Of a stretch of 60,527 bases of DNA, positions 29,804-39,275 are shown in pieces. The position numbers and the translations under genes are program-made. Source of the stretch: Rosenbergiella metrosideri. GTDB taxonomy: Bacteria; Pseudomonadota; Gammaproteobacteria; Enterobacterales; Enterobacteriaceae. The first letter of the stretch is position 1; every line of letters begins with the position of its first letter. The notes beneath the pieces were generated by a model. It was not told the DNA's origin. It searched no databases and saw only the letters and a list, made by a program, of their open reading frames with translations. Location: positions 1 through 60,527 of the forward strand of contig NZ_JALBCV010000002.1 of NCBI RefSeq assembly GCF_022602565.1, written 5' to 3'.

Positions 29804-31665
29804 AGTAGCCCCCGCTGGCCGATTATTGCAGGCCAATAATGAAGGCTACCGCGTTGTAATGACACCAGCTCCATCTCGATGAAGCTATTAATAGCAGTAT
29901 GGGTGGAGAGAAATAGCGCGATGACGTGGCCAAAGAGCAGTGGGCTGTGGTTGGAGAAGTGACTCTCGTCGACGGTGAGCTGACATTTTACCCCGCGACC
30001 ATTGAGGAGTAAGTCATCGTTAGCAATTCGCCTCACTACTGGTCGGCAGGTAAAGCTCACTACACTGCGGATGATGGCTTCAGAGAAATGATCCCCAGGG
30101 TGTAGAAATAGTTTTAATCTCTCGCGTAACTGAACAGCTCCCTCGCTGAGGTCAGCGCTATCAAGAGGCTGATAGGCGCATTGTAAGAGATTAATCAATT
30201 TCCACGCGGAGTCAGCATAAGCCAGCGAATCGTAGCGACAGCTAATGGCACTAACAAAAGTGCCCCCCTCGGCAGGAATACGTTCTTCCAGTTGGAGGTC
30301 AATCCCCGCATCGTCAGGTTTAGGAAGCTCACGCGGTAGGAGTCGATTGGAGACTAAAGCCTCAATATGCAAACTGGCTAAATACGGCGAGTGAGGGGGT
30401 TGAGTTTGATCGACAAGTGTTAGCCAGACATCGCTTTCCGTCGCGTGTCTCTCGGTGAAATCGCCGATAAGCTGAGGGGTACGTTCGACAGAAAAATACC
30501 GCCCTTCGTGATTATCTGCGACCTCTGGGCCCTGATAGAGTGGGTAAAAGGTCGCTAGCGCTTCCCCCTCTCGGCTAAAACCACTGACCTCATTGACTAA
30601 GCAGAGTTCGTAATCCGCGGGGCGGCTGCGGTCGACAATAATAGGGTGTTTGAGTGCACCGGACGTCACACTGACGCGATCCACCTTACCGGGAAACAGA
30701 TTGGTTACCGGCACACAATGTAGGCTAAAACGATCGGCGTTAACCATCGGAGCAAGTTCAGCGGGAAAGTCATCAAGTAATACACTTATTTCAAGCTGGT
30801 TATCGTGGCAATGCTGAAACGCTGGGGCCAGATGGGTGATCGAGAAAAAATAGAATTGAGAGCGAAAATCAAAAAAATCTTTTAGATAGCGATAACCCTG
30901 ATGGCTTTGCCAGAAAGGCTGATGATGGGGATAGCCAGTAGGCTGTCTGCTAATCACTGGCCCCGTCTCTTGGCTAGAAAACAGAGCGCAGTGCGAGGCG
31001 GATCTTACGGCAATGCCAGCATAATGGCAGGCTAATAGTTCGAAGAGACGAGACGAAACATGTTCGTCTCCGCTTAGGTATAAAGGGAGTTCGTCGCAAT
31101 CCACTAATTGAGAAAATAGCAGCCCTGGCGTCAGTGTTAAAGTTAAGGTGATCGCCGCCTGTGCAAACAGGGATGTATCGGATTTATCAATAGTGGTCAT
31201 AAGCTCTGGAGTGAGAGGGGTCAGCACGGCCTGCTGCAAGGCCATTGGCCAAAGCTTAAGGGGACGGCAGGTTCTAAATTCACAGCGCGTCTTCTCTTGG
31301 CCTACGGGCTGGCTTAGAAGGGGGGTATTGATTTCCACGGTATAACCGGCGGTCAGCTCACCTCGTGTTGTTGACGGATGTATCGCGACGACGGCTTTAG
31401 CAGGCGTGGGCATCGTAAACTCGGGTGAGAGGCTATTCAGTAAGCGTTGGGTGAAAGGTTCAAACTCAGCATCGATTTTCAGTTGTGTTCGCGCATTGAG
31501 AAAACAGAAAGCATCGATAAGCCGCTCTATCCAAGGATCGGCAATGGCGGTACTGTGGAGATTAAGGCGCTTCGCTATTTTAGGGTGTTTTAAGGCAAAA
31601 TCCCCGGCGATATCTCGCATAAAGAGGAGTTCCCGTCGATAGTAATTAAGAAACCGCTGGTCCAT
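29800..31665 (-). CDS. tssF: T6SS baseplate protein TssF
   Basis: A 621-residue baseplate wedge protein (ImpG/VasA family). The N-terminus YYRRELLFMRDIAGDFALKHP, followed by DPWIERLIDAFCFLNAR, is characteristic, and LEPF-like FEPFTQRLLNSLSPEF follows at about residue 66. It is the first gene of the leftward operon and is divergent from the fimbrial operon. Its promoter must lie in the 363-base gap to its right. The neighbouring tssG overlap and tssA confirm a T6SS role. Confidence 0.93.
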   Translation of the reverse strand: MDQRFLNYYRRELLFMRDIAGDFALKHPKIAKRLNLHSTAIADPWIERLIDAFCFLNARTQLKIDAEFEPFTQRLLNSLSPEFTMPTPAKAVVAIHPSTTRGELTAGYTVEINTPLLSQPVGQEKTRCEFRTCRPLKLWPMALQQAVLTPLTPELMTTIDKSDTSLFAQAAITLTLTLTPGLLFSQLVDCDELPLYLSGDEHVSSRLFELLACHYAGIAVRSASHCALFSSQETGPVISRQPTGYPHHQPFWQSHQGYRYLKDFFDFRSQFYFFSITHLAPAFQHCHDNQLEISVLLDDFPAELAPMVNADRFSLHCVPVTNLFPGKVDRVSVTSGALKHPIIVDRSRPADYELCLVNEVSGFSREGEALATFYPLYQGPEVADNHEGRYFSVERTPQLIGDFTERHATESDVWLTLVDQTQPPHSPYLASLHIEALVSNRLLPRELPKPDDAGIDLQLEERIPAEGGTFVSAISCRYDSLAYADSAWKLINLLQCAYQPLDSADLSEGAVQLRERLKLFLHPGDHFSEAIIRSVVSFTCRPVVRRIANDDLLLNGRGVKCQLTVDESHFSNHSPLLFGHVIALFLSTHTAINSFIEMELVSLQRGSLHYWPAIIGQRGLL

Positions 31666-31998
31666 GTGAAGTTACTCCTAATATATAATAAATAGCGATT
31701 TTTTATTTAAACCCTAAAAAGCTAATTAAATGGCACACGTTAATCAATAGGTTAATGAGTTTTTTGGGTTAATTAGGAATTTGAATCGAGCCTTTTTCTT
31801 AAATTATTATTTTTATATGATAAGTTCTTTATCTTCTGATGGGATTGAATAATATCTTATATCTGTACTGAGTAAGTTATGTTGATATTAACGGATCAAT
31901 ATCTACAACTTTCTCGGTGCAGGGTAATTCGCTGATTGTTAATGTTTGATATTTAATGAGCGAACTTTCTAAACACGGTCAGACTTATTATAAAAGGA
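31666..31998. promoter_or_regulatory. Divergent regulatory region between tssF and the fimbrial operon
   Basis: A strongly AT-rich, non-coding gap that must carry the promoters for the leftward T6SS operon and the rightward fimbrial operon. TTATTATAA at 31986-31994 is a possible -10 element for the pilin. An imperfect GATATT...AATATC repeat lies near 31884-31903. AT-rich intergenic DNA of this kind is often bound by H-NS in enterobacteria, but that is inference. Confidence 0.45.
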
Positions 31999-32027
31999 GT
32001 ACTTCTCACCCTTATTAAGAGAAGTAC
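31999..32027 (+). promoter_or_regulatory. Hairpin over the ribosome-binding site of the major pilin gene
   Basis: GTACTTCTC (31999-32007) and GAGAAGTAC (32019-32027) are perfect complements separated by 11 bases. The 3' arm contains the GAGAAG ribosome-binding sequence for the ATG at 32029, so the hairpin would block initiation there. If translation starts instead at ATG 32059 (AAGGA at 32044-32048), the hairpin is a leader structure. Confidence 0.6.
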
Positions 32028-32028
32028 A

Positions 32029-32607
32029 ATGAATACGTTATTCAAAGGAATGCTATACATGTCAAAAGCTAAAGTACTTTTATGCACCGCGCTGTTATTT
32101 CCCCTCCCATATCTTGCTAATGCAGCAGATCCCGCAAAACTCACTGACCAGCAAGGTCTTATCACGTTTACCGGTTCGTTAACCGGCGAAACCTGTGAAA
32201 TCGTTGGGGATAGAAACTTTAGTGTTATCCTTCCTAAGCTTTCAATTAATTCGCTAAAAGATGCTGGAGCGGAAGCGGGATCCAAGGATTTTAAAATCTC
32301 AGTAAGAAACTGTTCGAGTAGCCTGAAAAATATAGCGGTACATTTCGAAGCGGTCGGTGGCAGTGATAAAGATACGGTAACCGGTAACTTAAAAAATACC
32401 TTAGTCGATGCCAATACGGCGGCGTCGAATGTGCAAGTTCGGCTCTATAAGGATCAAGAACAAGTTCGCTTAGGCGACATGTCTAAACCGGTTGCATTGG
32501 TTAATAGTGCGGCGGATATGAGTTTTGCCGGAGGCTACTATTCGACGGGGCAAGCCACGGCGGGTTTGATCGAGGCGAAAGCAGTCTACACGATTGCCTA
32601 TCCATAA
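32029..32607 (+). CDS. Major fimbrial subunit (type 1-like pilin)
   Basis: A 192-residue exported pilin. The signal peptide ends at ANA (about residue 32), and the mature protein has the pilin pattern GSLTGETCEIVG with a first cysteine, VRNCSS with the second (disulfide pair), and a C-terminal YYSTGQATAGLIEAKAVYTIAYP donor/groove region with the penultimate tyrosine expected for FimC-type chaperone binding. The ATG at 32029 follows GAGAAG; ATG 32059 (MSKAKVLLCTALL) is an alternative that gives a more usual signal peptide. It is the first gene of the fimbrial operon and is followed by a strong hairpin. Confidence 0.85.
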   Translation: MNTLFKGMLYMSKAKVLLCTALLFPLPYLANAADPAKLTDQQGLITFTGSLTGETCEIVGDRNFSVILPKLSINSLKDAGAEAGSKDFKISVRNCSSSLKNIAVHFEAVGGSDKDTVTGNLKNTLVDANTAASNVQVRLYKDQEQVRLGDMSKPVALVNSAADMSFAGGYYSTGQATAGLIEAKAVYTIAYP

Positions 32608-32620
32608 CGTTAATACTCAA

Positions 32621-32652
32621 CTGCCACGACCGATTGTCGTGGCAGTATTATT
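32621..32652 (+). terminator. Hairpin after the major pilin gene (attenuator)
   Basis: CTGCCACGAC (32621-32630) and GTCGTGGCAG (32636-32645) form a perfect 10-base-pair stem with a five-base loop, followed by TATTATTT. Its place between pilin and chaperone fits partial termination or 3'-end protection that keeps pilin mRNA in excess. Confidence 0.8.
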
Positions 32653-32691
32653 TATATAAAAATCGCGATGCGACAACTAATAGGGGTCATA

Positions 32692-33432
32692 GTGAAACGT
32701 CTGACACTTATTTTTATTACCCTAAGTGTATTATGGAACAACAGTTACGCAGGGGTCACCCTGACCGGAACACGTATCGTGTTTACTGAAGGGCAAAAAG
32801 AAAAAATTGTTCGTACGTCCAATAAAGCTGAAGTTCCTGCCTTGGTCCAAGTATGGATTGATGAGGGGCAACCTGCTGTTGAGGGGACTGACCATGAAAC
32901 ACCCTTTATGGCGATTCCGCCGCTATTTCGCATGGAACCCGGCAAAGGGCAAAGTGTAAGGGTTCGCTATCTTGGGCAGCCCCTACCAAAAGATCGAGAA
33001 TCTCTCTTTTGGTTTAATTTACTCGAAGTGCCGCCGAACAGTGCTGAAGAGAACCAAAGTGAACGTCTCTCACTTGCTTTCAAAACACGCATAAAACTCT
33101 TTTATCGGCCTGCAGCCTTAACGGAAACGAGCGCTGAACAGGGAGCGAAAATACGCTGGCAACTCGTAGGAAATAATGAATTAAAGGTTACTAACCCGAC
33201 GCCTTATTATCTCTCTTTCTATTCCGTGGAATTGGTTGCTGGCAACCGTAGGCAACAAATTTCGCTATCGATGATTAACCCCTTCTCTGAAGAAAGAATC
33301 ATGGTGCCTGTAGTCTTACGTAATAAGCGTTTGAGCGAAATTAACTTCGAATTAATTAATGATTACGGCAATGGAAGTCAATATCAAGGTCAATACCATG
33401 ACGGTAAAGGATTTATCGTCACTAAAAAATAA
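32692..33432 (+). CDS. Fimbrial periplasmic chaperone (PapD/FimC family)
   Basis: A 246-residue periplasmic chaperone from GTG 32692, with AGGGG just upstream; an upstream ATG at 32668 gives an unusually long signal region. The signal peptide is KRLTLIFITLSVLWNNSYA. Domain 1 has the G1-strand region RMEPGKGQSVRVRYLGQPLPKDRESLFWFNLLEVPP with the conserved arginine and the alternating hydrophobic residues used for donor-strand complementation. FKTRIKLFYRP joins to domain 2, which carries LKVTNPTPYYLSF. It folds and delivers pilins to the usher encoded next. Confidence 0.93.
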   Translation: MKRLTLIFITLSVLWNNSYAGVTLTGTRIVFTEGQKEKIVRTSNKAEVPALVQVWIDEGQPAVEGTDHETPFMAIPPLFRMEPGKGQSVRVRYLGQPLPKDRESLFWFNLLEVPPNSAEENQSERLSLAFKTRIKLFYRPAALTETSAEQGAKIRWQLVGNNELKVTNPTPYYLSFYSVELVAGNRRQQISLSMINPFSEERIMVPVVLRNKRLSEINFELINDYGNGSQYQGQYHDGKGFIVTKK

Positions 33433-33472
33433 TCATTATTGATTACTATATTATTCAGGATGATGCATAGCC

Positions 33473-36103
33473 ATGGATGAGCTAAAGCAGTCTACTGGAG
33501 CTAAAAAATTCGTAGGGATTAATAGAAGCGATACTACCACACGTTTTTATTTACGAATAATGGCTCTCACTTGCCCTATCGTCGCCGGCTTTACGCTATC
33601 GCCGATGGGGTGGGCCATTGAACAGGCTTTATCGCCGGCAGCGTTATCGTTAGAACCGGCTAAAGGTATATCTTTTGATGCGCACTTTCTTCACGGCCAG
33701 AAAGTTGATTTAACGGCCTTTACGCAGGGGAACCCTATCGCGGCCGGTGAACACCAGGTACTTGTCGTCGTCAATAATCAGCCACGTGGGCGATTTCTCA
33801 TCACTTTTCAGCCTCCCCAGGCGGAACCACAAGGCAATGCCCAACCCTGTTTTACTTTTGCGATGTTGCAGCAGTTCGGGATCAAGGCTGATTTAGCGTC
33901 AAAGTACAACGCCTCAATGAAAGGTTGTCAATCCCTTGGACAATGGATTCCGCAGAGCCATACGCATTACGATGGCAGTGATTTTATTCTGCAACTCAGC
34001 GTGGCGCAGAGATACTTTCGCCCTCAACTACCGGGTGAAATTGCCCCTGAGCGCTGGGAGCAAGGAAGTAATGTTGCTTTCGTTGACTACAACCTAGATG
34101 GATACAGTCAACGAGTGACATCCTCTTCTAACTCCCGTGCGAGTCAGCAGAAAACGCTGAGCTTAAGTTCGATGCTCGGCATCAATCTCGAAGGTTGGCG
34201 TCTGCGTTATCGACAAATCACTCGAAAATTAACGAATACCTCATGGCGCTACCACGGCCAATCTGCTTATGCGGAACACGATCTCACGGGGATCAGAAGT
34301 CAAGGCCGAGTGGGAGAAACCTGGTCTTCTGGCGAAATCTTCGATAGCGTTACGTTTCGCGGTGCCCAGCTGCGTTCCGATCACCGTATGCTGTCATCAG
34401 CATTACGTACCTATACGCCGCACTTTTCCGGGATTGCGGAAACCAATGCGACGGTGACGCTTTGGCAGCAAGGGCAGTTGGTGCAGCAAGCCACTGTTCC
34501 CGCTGGACCGTTCGATATCGACTCGCCCAGTGTTGGAGGGTATGGTGGCGACTATACCATGGTGATTAATGAGGCGGATGGGCGTAAAAGAGTCTTTATC
34601 ATTCCTAATTCCGCACCGCCTCTCATCCTTAATAAATCAGTCATTAAATATGAAGTCGATGCAGGTAAAATTACTCAGACAAACACACTGCATTCTCCAT
34701 ATTTTGTTCAGGCAAACCTTTTCTATGGTTTAACAGAGAATTATACCCTTTTTAGTGGTACCCAAATCGCCAAAGGGTACCAGGGAATTGCGTTAGGCAA
34801 TGCAATCAATACCCCTTTGGGCGGACTCGCCCTGACCGGCAACCTGTCACTACAGAAAGGTTCGACGCGATCTCCAAAATATCGTGGCAGTAAAATGAAT
34901 CTTTCTTACAGCAAATATCTGCGTGATACCCAAACCAGCATCAATGCCTCAGTAGACAAAACTTTTTCGGGGAGGTATCGCACACTCAACCAGAGTCGCC
35001 AAGAGCCGAGCGCGTTAGATTTCGGCAATTATCCAGCGGTAACGCAACGGTTATCGCTTTCGATAGGCCAACCCATCACCGACAGTGTGAGCGTCAATCT
35101 CACTGCTTCAAGGTATGCCTATGAAAACCGTAATGCGACGCATCATTACAGTTTGTCTATGACAAAACAATTTCGCTCATTTAGCGTCGGGACGGTCTTA
35201 TCGCGTAGCCAAACTTACCAAGGTAAAAAGGATAATACGCTGATGCTATCGCTTAATATTCCGCTTGGTAAAGGATATGGCCAGCACACGCTTTTTGATT
35301 CTCTCTATAGCACTTACACGCACGATAATGATGGCACGACAACGTTACAACATAATGTGAATGGCCACTATGGCGATGAAAACGCATTGGTGTACGGAAT
35401 AGGCTTGAATAGCGAGAAAGTGAAGCCGCAAAAAATGAATACGGCTGTACAGGCGAATGTCGCCTATAACAGCCCTCGCGGCCAATACAGTAGCTCTTTC
35501 AGCCGCAGTCGTGGGCATCAGCAATATTCATTGTCTGCTAATGGTAGCCTTGTCGCCCACTCCGCAGGGGTTATCGCGGGGAGGCAGCTCGGTAACAATC
35601 CTTTTGCCATCATTTATGCAAAAGGGGCACAGGGCGCGAAAATTATGAATGGCCACGGCGCAAGGATTAATCGCGATGGTTACGCCATTCTTCCGTCACT
35701 TACCCCTTACCAGGAGAATAGAGTTGCGGTCAATCCAGAAGGGTTACCCCTGACGGTATCGATTACAGAAAATGAAGCGACAGTCATTCCTCGAATGGGG
35801 GCGGCGTTAAAGGTCGAAATGAAAACGCAAACCGGTACTCCGGTTTTGTTAAAGATGAGAAACCGGCAGCAGAAGCTGTTTGCCATGATGAGTCAGGTCT
35901 TTACGGAACACTCTCCGCATTTAGCTTTAGTCTCGCAAGCAGGAAGAGCGTTCATTCAAGGCTGGGATCCCGAACGTGAAGCGCTCTTTGTACGCGATAG
36001 CGTCACGCAAGAAAGTTGTCAGATCCTTGTCGACCAAGACTTAATCGAACAAATGAAGAAAATAGATAACGAAGTTATTTACAAGGAGGTGAGTTGCCAA
36101 TGA
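33473..36103 (+). CDS. Fimbrial outer membrane usher (FimD/PapC family)
   Basis: An 876-residue outer membrane assembly platform. After an atypically long N-terminal extension (about 28 residues) and a signal peptide ending near MGWA, the mature N-terminal domain (FDAHFLHGQKVDLTAF) binds chaperone-pilin complexes. The 24-strand barrel carries the plug region (about 270-360, VTLWQQGQLVQQATVPAGPFDI), and the C-terminal domain ends with two cysteines (ESCQILV and EVSCQ). It overlaps the minor subunit gene by ATGA at 36100. The extended N-terminus may indicate a later true start. Confidence 0.94.
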   Translation: MDELKQSTGAKKFVGINRSDTTTRFYLRIMALTCPIVAGFTLSPMGWAIEQALSPAALSLEPAKGISFDAHFLHGQKVDLTAFTQGNPIAAGEHQVLVVVNNQPRGRFLITFQPPQAEPQGNAQPCFTFAMLQQFGIKADLASKYNASMKGCQSLGQWIPQSHTHYDGSDFILQLSVAQRYFRPQLPGEIAPERWEQGSNVAFVDYNLDGYSQRVTSSSNSRASQQKTLSLSSMLGINLEGWRLRYRQITRKLTNTSWRYHGQSAYAEHDLTGIRSQGRVGETWSSGEIFDSVTFRGAQLRSDHRMLSSALRTYTPHFSGIAETNATVTLWQQGQLVQQATVPAGPFDIDSPSVGGYGGDYTMVINEADGRKRVFIIPNSAPPLILNKSVIKYEVDAGKITQTNTLHSPYFVQANLFYGLTENYTLFSGTQIAKGYQGIALGNAINTPLGGLALTGNLSLQKGSTRSPKYRGSKMNLSYSKYLRDTQTSINASVDKTFSGRYRTLNQSRQEPSALDFGNYPAVTQRLSLSIGQPITDSVSVNLTASRYAYENRNATHHYSLSMTKQFRSFSVGTVLSRSQTYQGKKDNTLMLSLNIPLGKGYGQHTLFDSLYSTYTHDNDGTTTLQHNVNGHYGDENALVYGIGLNSEKVKPQKMNTAVQANVAYNSPRGQYSSSFSRSRGHQQYSLSANGSLVAHSAGVIAGRQLGNNPFAIIYAKGAQGAKIMNGHGARINRDGYAILPSLTPYQENRVAVNPEGLPLTVSITENEATVIPRMGAALKVEMKTQTGTPVLLKMRNRQQKLFAMMSQVFTEHSPHLALVSQAGRAFIQGWDPEREALFVRDSVTQESCQILVDQDLIEQMKKIDNEVIYKEVSCQ

Positions 36104-36672
36104 AGGGAATCACAGTAAGGGGACGATATTGTGCAGGATTCTTTTTACTCGTCAATCTTTCGTCATCGATTGCCGCGACGACTAACTGTCGTGATAACTG
36201 TCATATCGAGGTGCTCTTTAAAGGGGAATATCTCGCAGAAACCTGTCGGTTGACGATTAATCAGTCTACCGCTCAGGAAACGGTTATTTTGCCCGAGTTA
36301 TCGACCGCTCAATTTACTACCCAAGAAAACGAATTAGGGGTAAAGCCTTTCACGGTACAGCTGACAGAGTGTCCTGAAAAGCAGTCAGTATTATTATCGA
36401 TATACGCCGAGAATAATTTTTATGATGCGTTGACCGGAAATTTAAAAAATAGCCTCGGCGCAGGGATGAGCGAAAATATTCAAGTCAGAATTCGTAAAGA
36501 AAATGGCGAACAATTGAAAGTAAACCAAACCAATACTGGTCAGGCTTACCTGTACGCCAGCGGTAAAAATATCGAATCTCACCAATTTACCGCCAGTTAT
36601 TATTCAATGGGGCTACAGCCGACACCAGGAAAATTAATGGTCAGGGCTACCCTCAATATTAATTATCAGTAA
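36100..36672 (+). CDS. Minor fimbrial subunit
   Basis: A pilin-family protein of 190 residues from ATG 36100, which overlaps the usher stop; AAGGAGG at 36083-36089 is the ribosome-binding site. TTG 36094 is a less likely start. A signal peptide (FFLLVNLSSSIAA) is followed by the pilin pattern FKGEYLAETCRLTI, QLTECPEK and the C-terminal YYSMGLQPTPGKLMVRATLNINYQ. It shares the GNLKNSL/GNLKNTL region with the major pilin, which points to duplication. It has a single pilin domain, so it is probably an adaptor or terminator subunit, not the adhesin. The next gene, tssB, begins only 42 bases downstream. Confidence 0.85.
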   Translation: MKGITVRGRYCAGFFLLVNLSSSIAATTNCRDNCHIEVLFKGEYLAETCRLTINQSTAQETVILPELSTAQFTTQENELGVKPFTVQLTECPEKQSVLLSIYAENNFYDALTGNLKNSLGAGMSENIQVRIRKENGEQLKVNQTNTGQAYLYASGKNIESHQFTASYYSMGLQPTPGKLMVRATLNINYQ

Positions 36673-36714
36673 AAGTAACGTGGTATGAGGATTATTTAAC
36701 AGGGAGAGTTAGGA

Positions 36715-37245
36715 ATGAGTGTTAAGGATTCACAAAAGTTTATCGCGAGAAATCGCGCTCCACGCGTGCAGATTGAATACGATGTCGAAATTTATGGTGA
36801 CGACAAAAAAGTGAACCTCCCCTTTGTGATGGGAGTAATGTCTGACTTATCTGGAAAGTCGCACGCTAGCCAACATCCTTTAAAGGAGAGGAAGTTTCTC
36901 TCGATTGATGTAGATAACTTTGACGACCGGATGAAGGCCTTGCAGCCAAGGGTATTGTTTAATGTGGAGAATACGTTGAGCGGTGAAGGGCAACTATTAG
37001 TGGATTTAACACTGGAAAGTTTGTCTGATTTTTCACCCGAAAATATCGCTAAAAAAGTTGCGCCTCTGGCACAATTATTAGAGGCCAGAACACAATTAGC
37101 CAACCTGCAGACCTACATGGACGGGAAAAGCGATGCAGAAAGTTTGGTGATGCAGTTTCTCAATGATCCTCACTTACTGACGGCGCTCGCTGCCTTGCCT
37201 GCGGCTGACGGCAAGCAGACTACCTCAACGCTGGTCGAGGAGTAA
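36715..37245 (+). CDS. tssB: T6SS contractile sheath small subunit TssB
   Basis: A 176-residue VipA/TssB protein: N-terminal RNRAPRVQIEYDVEIYGDDKKVNLPFVMGVMSDLSG, then FLSIDVDNFDDRM near residue 61 and a C-terminal helix LLEARTQLANLQTYMDGK. It forms the sheath with TssC. The GGGAGAG sequence just upstream serves as ribosome-binding site. With only 42 bases separating it from the fimbrial minor subunit and no visible terminator, read-through from the fimbrial operon is likely. Confidence 0.96.
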   Translation: MSVKDSQKFIARNRAPRVQIEYDVEIYGDDKKVNLPFVMGVMSDLSGKSHASQHPLKERKFLSIDVDNFDDRMKALQPRVLFNVENTLSGEGQLLVDLTLESLSDFSPENIAKKVAPLAQLLEARTQLANLQTYMDGKSDAESLVMQFLNDPHLLTALAALPAADGKQTTSTLVEE

Positions 37246-37248
37246 GGA

Positions 37249-38742
37249 ATGAAACACACCATCGCTCCTCTCTCAGGGCAAGCCCAACAGGTATCGGCGC
37301 AATTGCCAGCACTATTACAAAAAGCCTTCCGTCCGCAAACCTATATTGCTCAACAAGCTGTGGAGTCTGCAGTCAAAACCCTCGCGCAGCAAGCCTTACA
37401 GAGCGCGATTATTCTTTCTGAGGATGCATATAAAAATATCGCCGCACTGATTGAAATGATCGATCGGAAAATATCGGATCAGATTAACGGCATTTTGCAT
37501 CATCCTGAATTCCAACAACTCGAGAGTGCTTGGCGTGGCCTACACTATTTGGTCACCCACACCGAAACCGATGAGCAGCTTAAATTACGGGTACTGGATA
37601 TTTCTCGCGATGAGCTAAGACGTAACTTGAAACGTTATAAAGGCGCCAATTGGGATCAAAGCCCGATATTTCGCATGATTTATGAAGAGGAATACGGACA
37701 ACTAGGGGGAGAACCTTACGGCTGCTTGGTGGGAGATTACTACTTCGATCACTCGCCAGAGGAGGTCGATCTGCTTACGTCATTAGCAAAAATAGCCTCC
37801 TCAGCACACGTACCGTTCATTGCGGGGGCTGCGCCCTCGGTCATGCAAATGCAAAGCTGGCAGGAACTGGCGAACCCTCGCGATTTAACGAAAATTTTTA
37901 CCCAGAATCTCGAATATATATCGTGGAATGCCTTACGACAGTCAGAAGATGCCCGCTATATCGGCTTGGCGATGCCACGATTTTTGGCGCGGCTCCCTTA
38001 TGGTACTCGCACCAATCCCGTCGAGGCGTTTGCGTTCGAAGAGAATACGGCGGGGGCTGATCATAGCCACTATATCTGGGCAAATGCGGCCTACGCCATG
38101 GCGGTAAATATTAACCGCTCATTTAAACAGTATGGTTGGTGCACGATGATCCGGGGAGTAGAAAGTGGCGGAGTGGTTGAAGGCCTACCGTGCCATAGTT
38201 TTCCGACCGATGATGGCGGGATCGATCTTAAGTGCCCGACTGAAATTGCTATTTCAGATCGACGAGAAGCCGAATTAGCAAAAAATGGTTTTATTCCGCT
38301 GGTGCACCGTAAAAATACTGATTATGCCGCCTTTATTGGCGCCCAATCGTTACAAAAACCCGCGGAGTATTACGATGACGATGCCACGGCAAATGCAACC
38401 CTATCGGCGCGGCTGCCTTACCTTTTCGCCTGCTCGCGCTTCGCGCATTACTTGAAATGTATTGTACGCGATAAAGTCGGTAGCTTTAAATCTCGAGAAG
38501 AGATGGAGAAATGGCTAAATGATTGGGTAATGAATTATGTCGATGGTGATCCCACTAATTCTTCTCAACAAACAAAAGCGAAGCGACCTTTGGCCGCCGC
38601 CGAAGTTATCGTCAGCGATATTGATGGTAATCCGGGTTTTTACCAAGCGAAATTCTACTTGCGTCCGCATTTTCAATTGGAAGGCTTAACGGTCTCGCTA
38701 CGTATGGTGGCTAAGCTGCCTTCGGTCAAAGAGAGCCTTTAA
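37249..38742 (+). CDS. tssC: T6SS contractile sheath large subunit TssC
   Basis: A 497-residue VipB/TssC sheath protein. Family marks include LESAWRGLHYLV near residue 93, RMIYEEEYGQLGGEPYGCLVGDYYF near 140, FIAGAAPSVM near 190, and CSRFAHYLKCIVRDKVGSF near 395. The N-terminal helix region that ClpV recognises in other systems is present as a helical stretch, although no clpV is encoded nearby. It starts 3 bases after tssB. Confidence 0.97.
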   Translation: MKHTIAPLSGQAQQVSAQLPALLQKAFRPQTYIAQQAVESAVKTLAQQALQSAIILSEDAYKNIAALIEMIDRKISDQINGILHHPEFQQLESAWRGLHYLVTHTETDEQLKLRVLDISRDELRRNLKRYKGANWDQSPIFRMIYEEEYGQLGGEPYGCLVGDYYFDHSPEEVDLLTSLAKIASSAHVPFIAGAAPSVMQMQSWQELANPRDLTKIFTQNLEYISWNALRQSEDARYIGLAMPRFLARLPYGTRTNPVEAFAFEENTAGADHSHYIWANAAYAMAVNINRSFKQYGWCTMIRGVESGGVVEGLPCHSFPTDDGGIDLKCPTEIAISDRREAELAKNGFIPLVHRKNTDYAAFIGAQSLQKPAEYYDDDATANATLSARLPYLFACSRFAHYLKCIVRDKVGSFKSREEMEKWLNDWVMNYVDGDPTNSSQQTKAKRPLAAAEVIVSDIDGNPGFYQAKFYLRPHFQLEGLTVSLRMVAKLPSVKESL

Positions 38743-38774
38743 TTCTCTACAACAACCCATAACAAGGAGCGTAT

Positions 38775-39260
38775 ATGTCTCAGGATATTTTTATTAAATT
38801 CGATGGTATTGAAGGGGAGTCTCAAGACGCCCAGCATAAAGGTGAAATTGAGGTGCTAAGCTGGGGTTGGGGCTGCTCACAACACTCGAATATGCACCAG
38901 GGTTCAGGAGGTGGCGCAGGTAAAGCAACGGTGGATGATTTTACTTTCGAGCACTATATCGACCGAGCCAGTCCGAATCTTCTAAGCTATTGCTTATCCG
39001 GTAAGCATATTAAAAACGTAAAATTTATTATTCGTAAAGCGGGCGGCGACCCACTGGAATATCTGACGATTAGCTTTAGCGATGTCATCATCACGCGTCT
39101 CAACAACATTGGCTCCTCTCAGGAAGATATCCGTGCGAGAGAGCAGGTAAGTTTCTCTTTCACTGCTGTTACCGAAGATTATGTGATGCAAAATGCAGAG
39201 GGAAGTAAATCGGGAGCCGTGACGGTTAACTATAATGTAAAATCTAACTCACTAAATTAA
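38775..39260 (+). CDS. hcp: T6SS inner tube protein Hcp (TssD)
   Basis: A 161-residue Hcp-family protein that forms stacked hexameric rings inside the sheath. MSQDIFIKFDGIEGESQDAQHKGEIEVLSWGWG is the usual N-terminus, with VDDFTFEHYIDRASPNLLSYCLSGKHI and FSFTAVTEDYVMQ further on. AAGGAG in front of the ATG is a strong ribosome-binding site, fitting the high expression Hcp needs. A stem-loop follows the gene. Confidence 0.97.
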   Translation: MSQDIFIKFDGIEGESQDAQHKGEIEVLSWGWGCSQHSNMHQGSGGGAGKATVDDFTFEHYIDRASPNLLSYCLSGKHIKNVKFIIRKAGGDPLEYLTISFSDVIITRLNNIGSSQEDIRAREQVSFSFTAVTEDYVMQNAEGSKSGAVTVNYNVKSNSLN

Positions 39261-39275
39261 TAAGAATTATAGAAG

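Noticed and set aside
31953-32414. 153-residue open frame on the - strand over the pilin start
   Set aside because: It is antisense to the pilin gene and crosses its promoter region; no ribosome-binding site or family.
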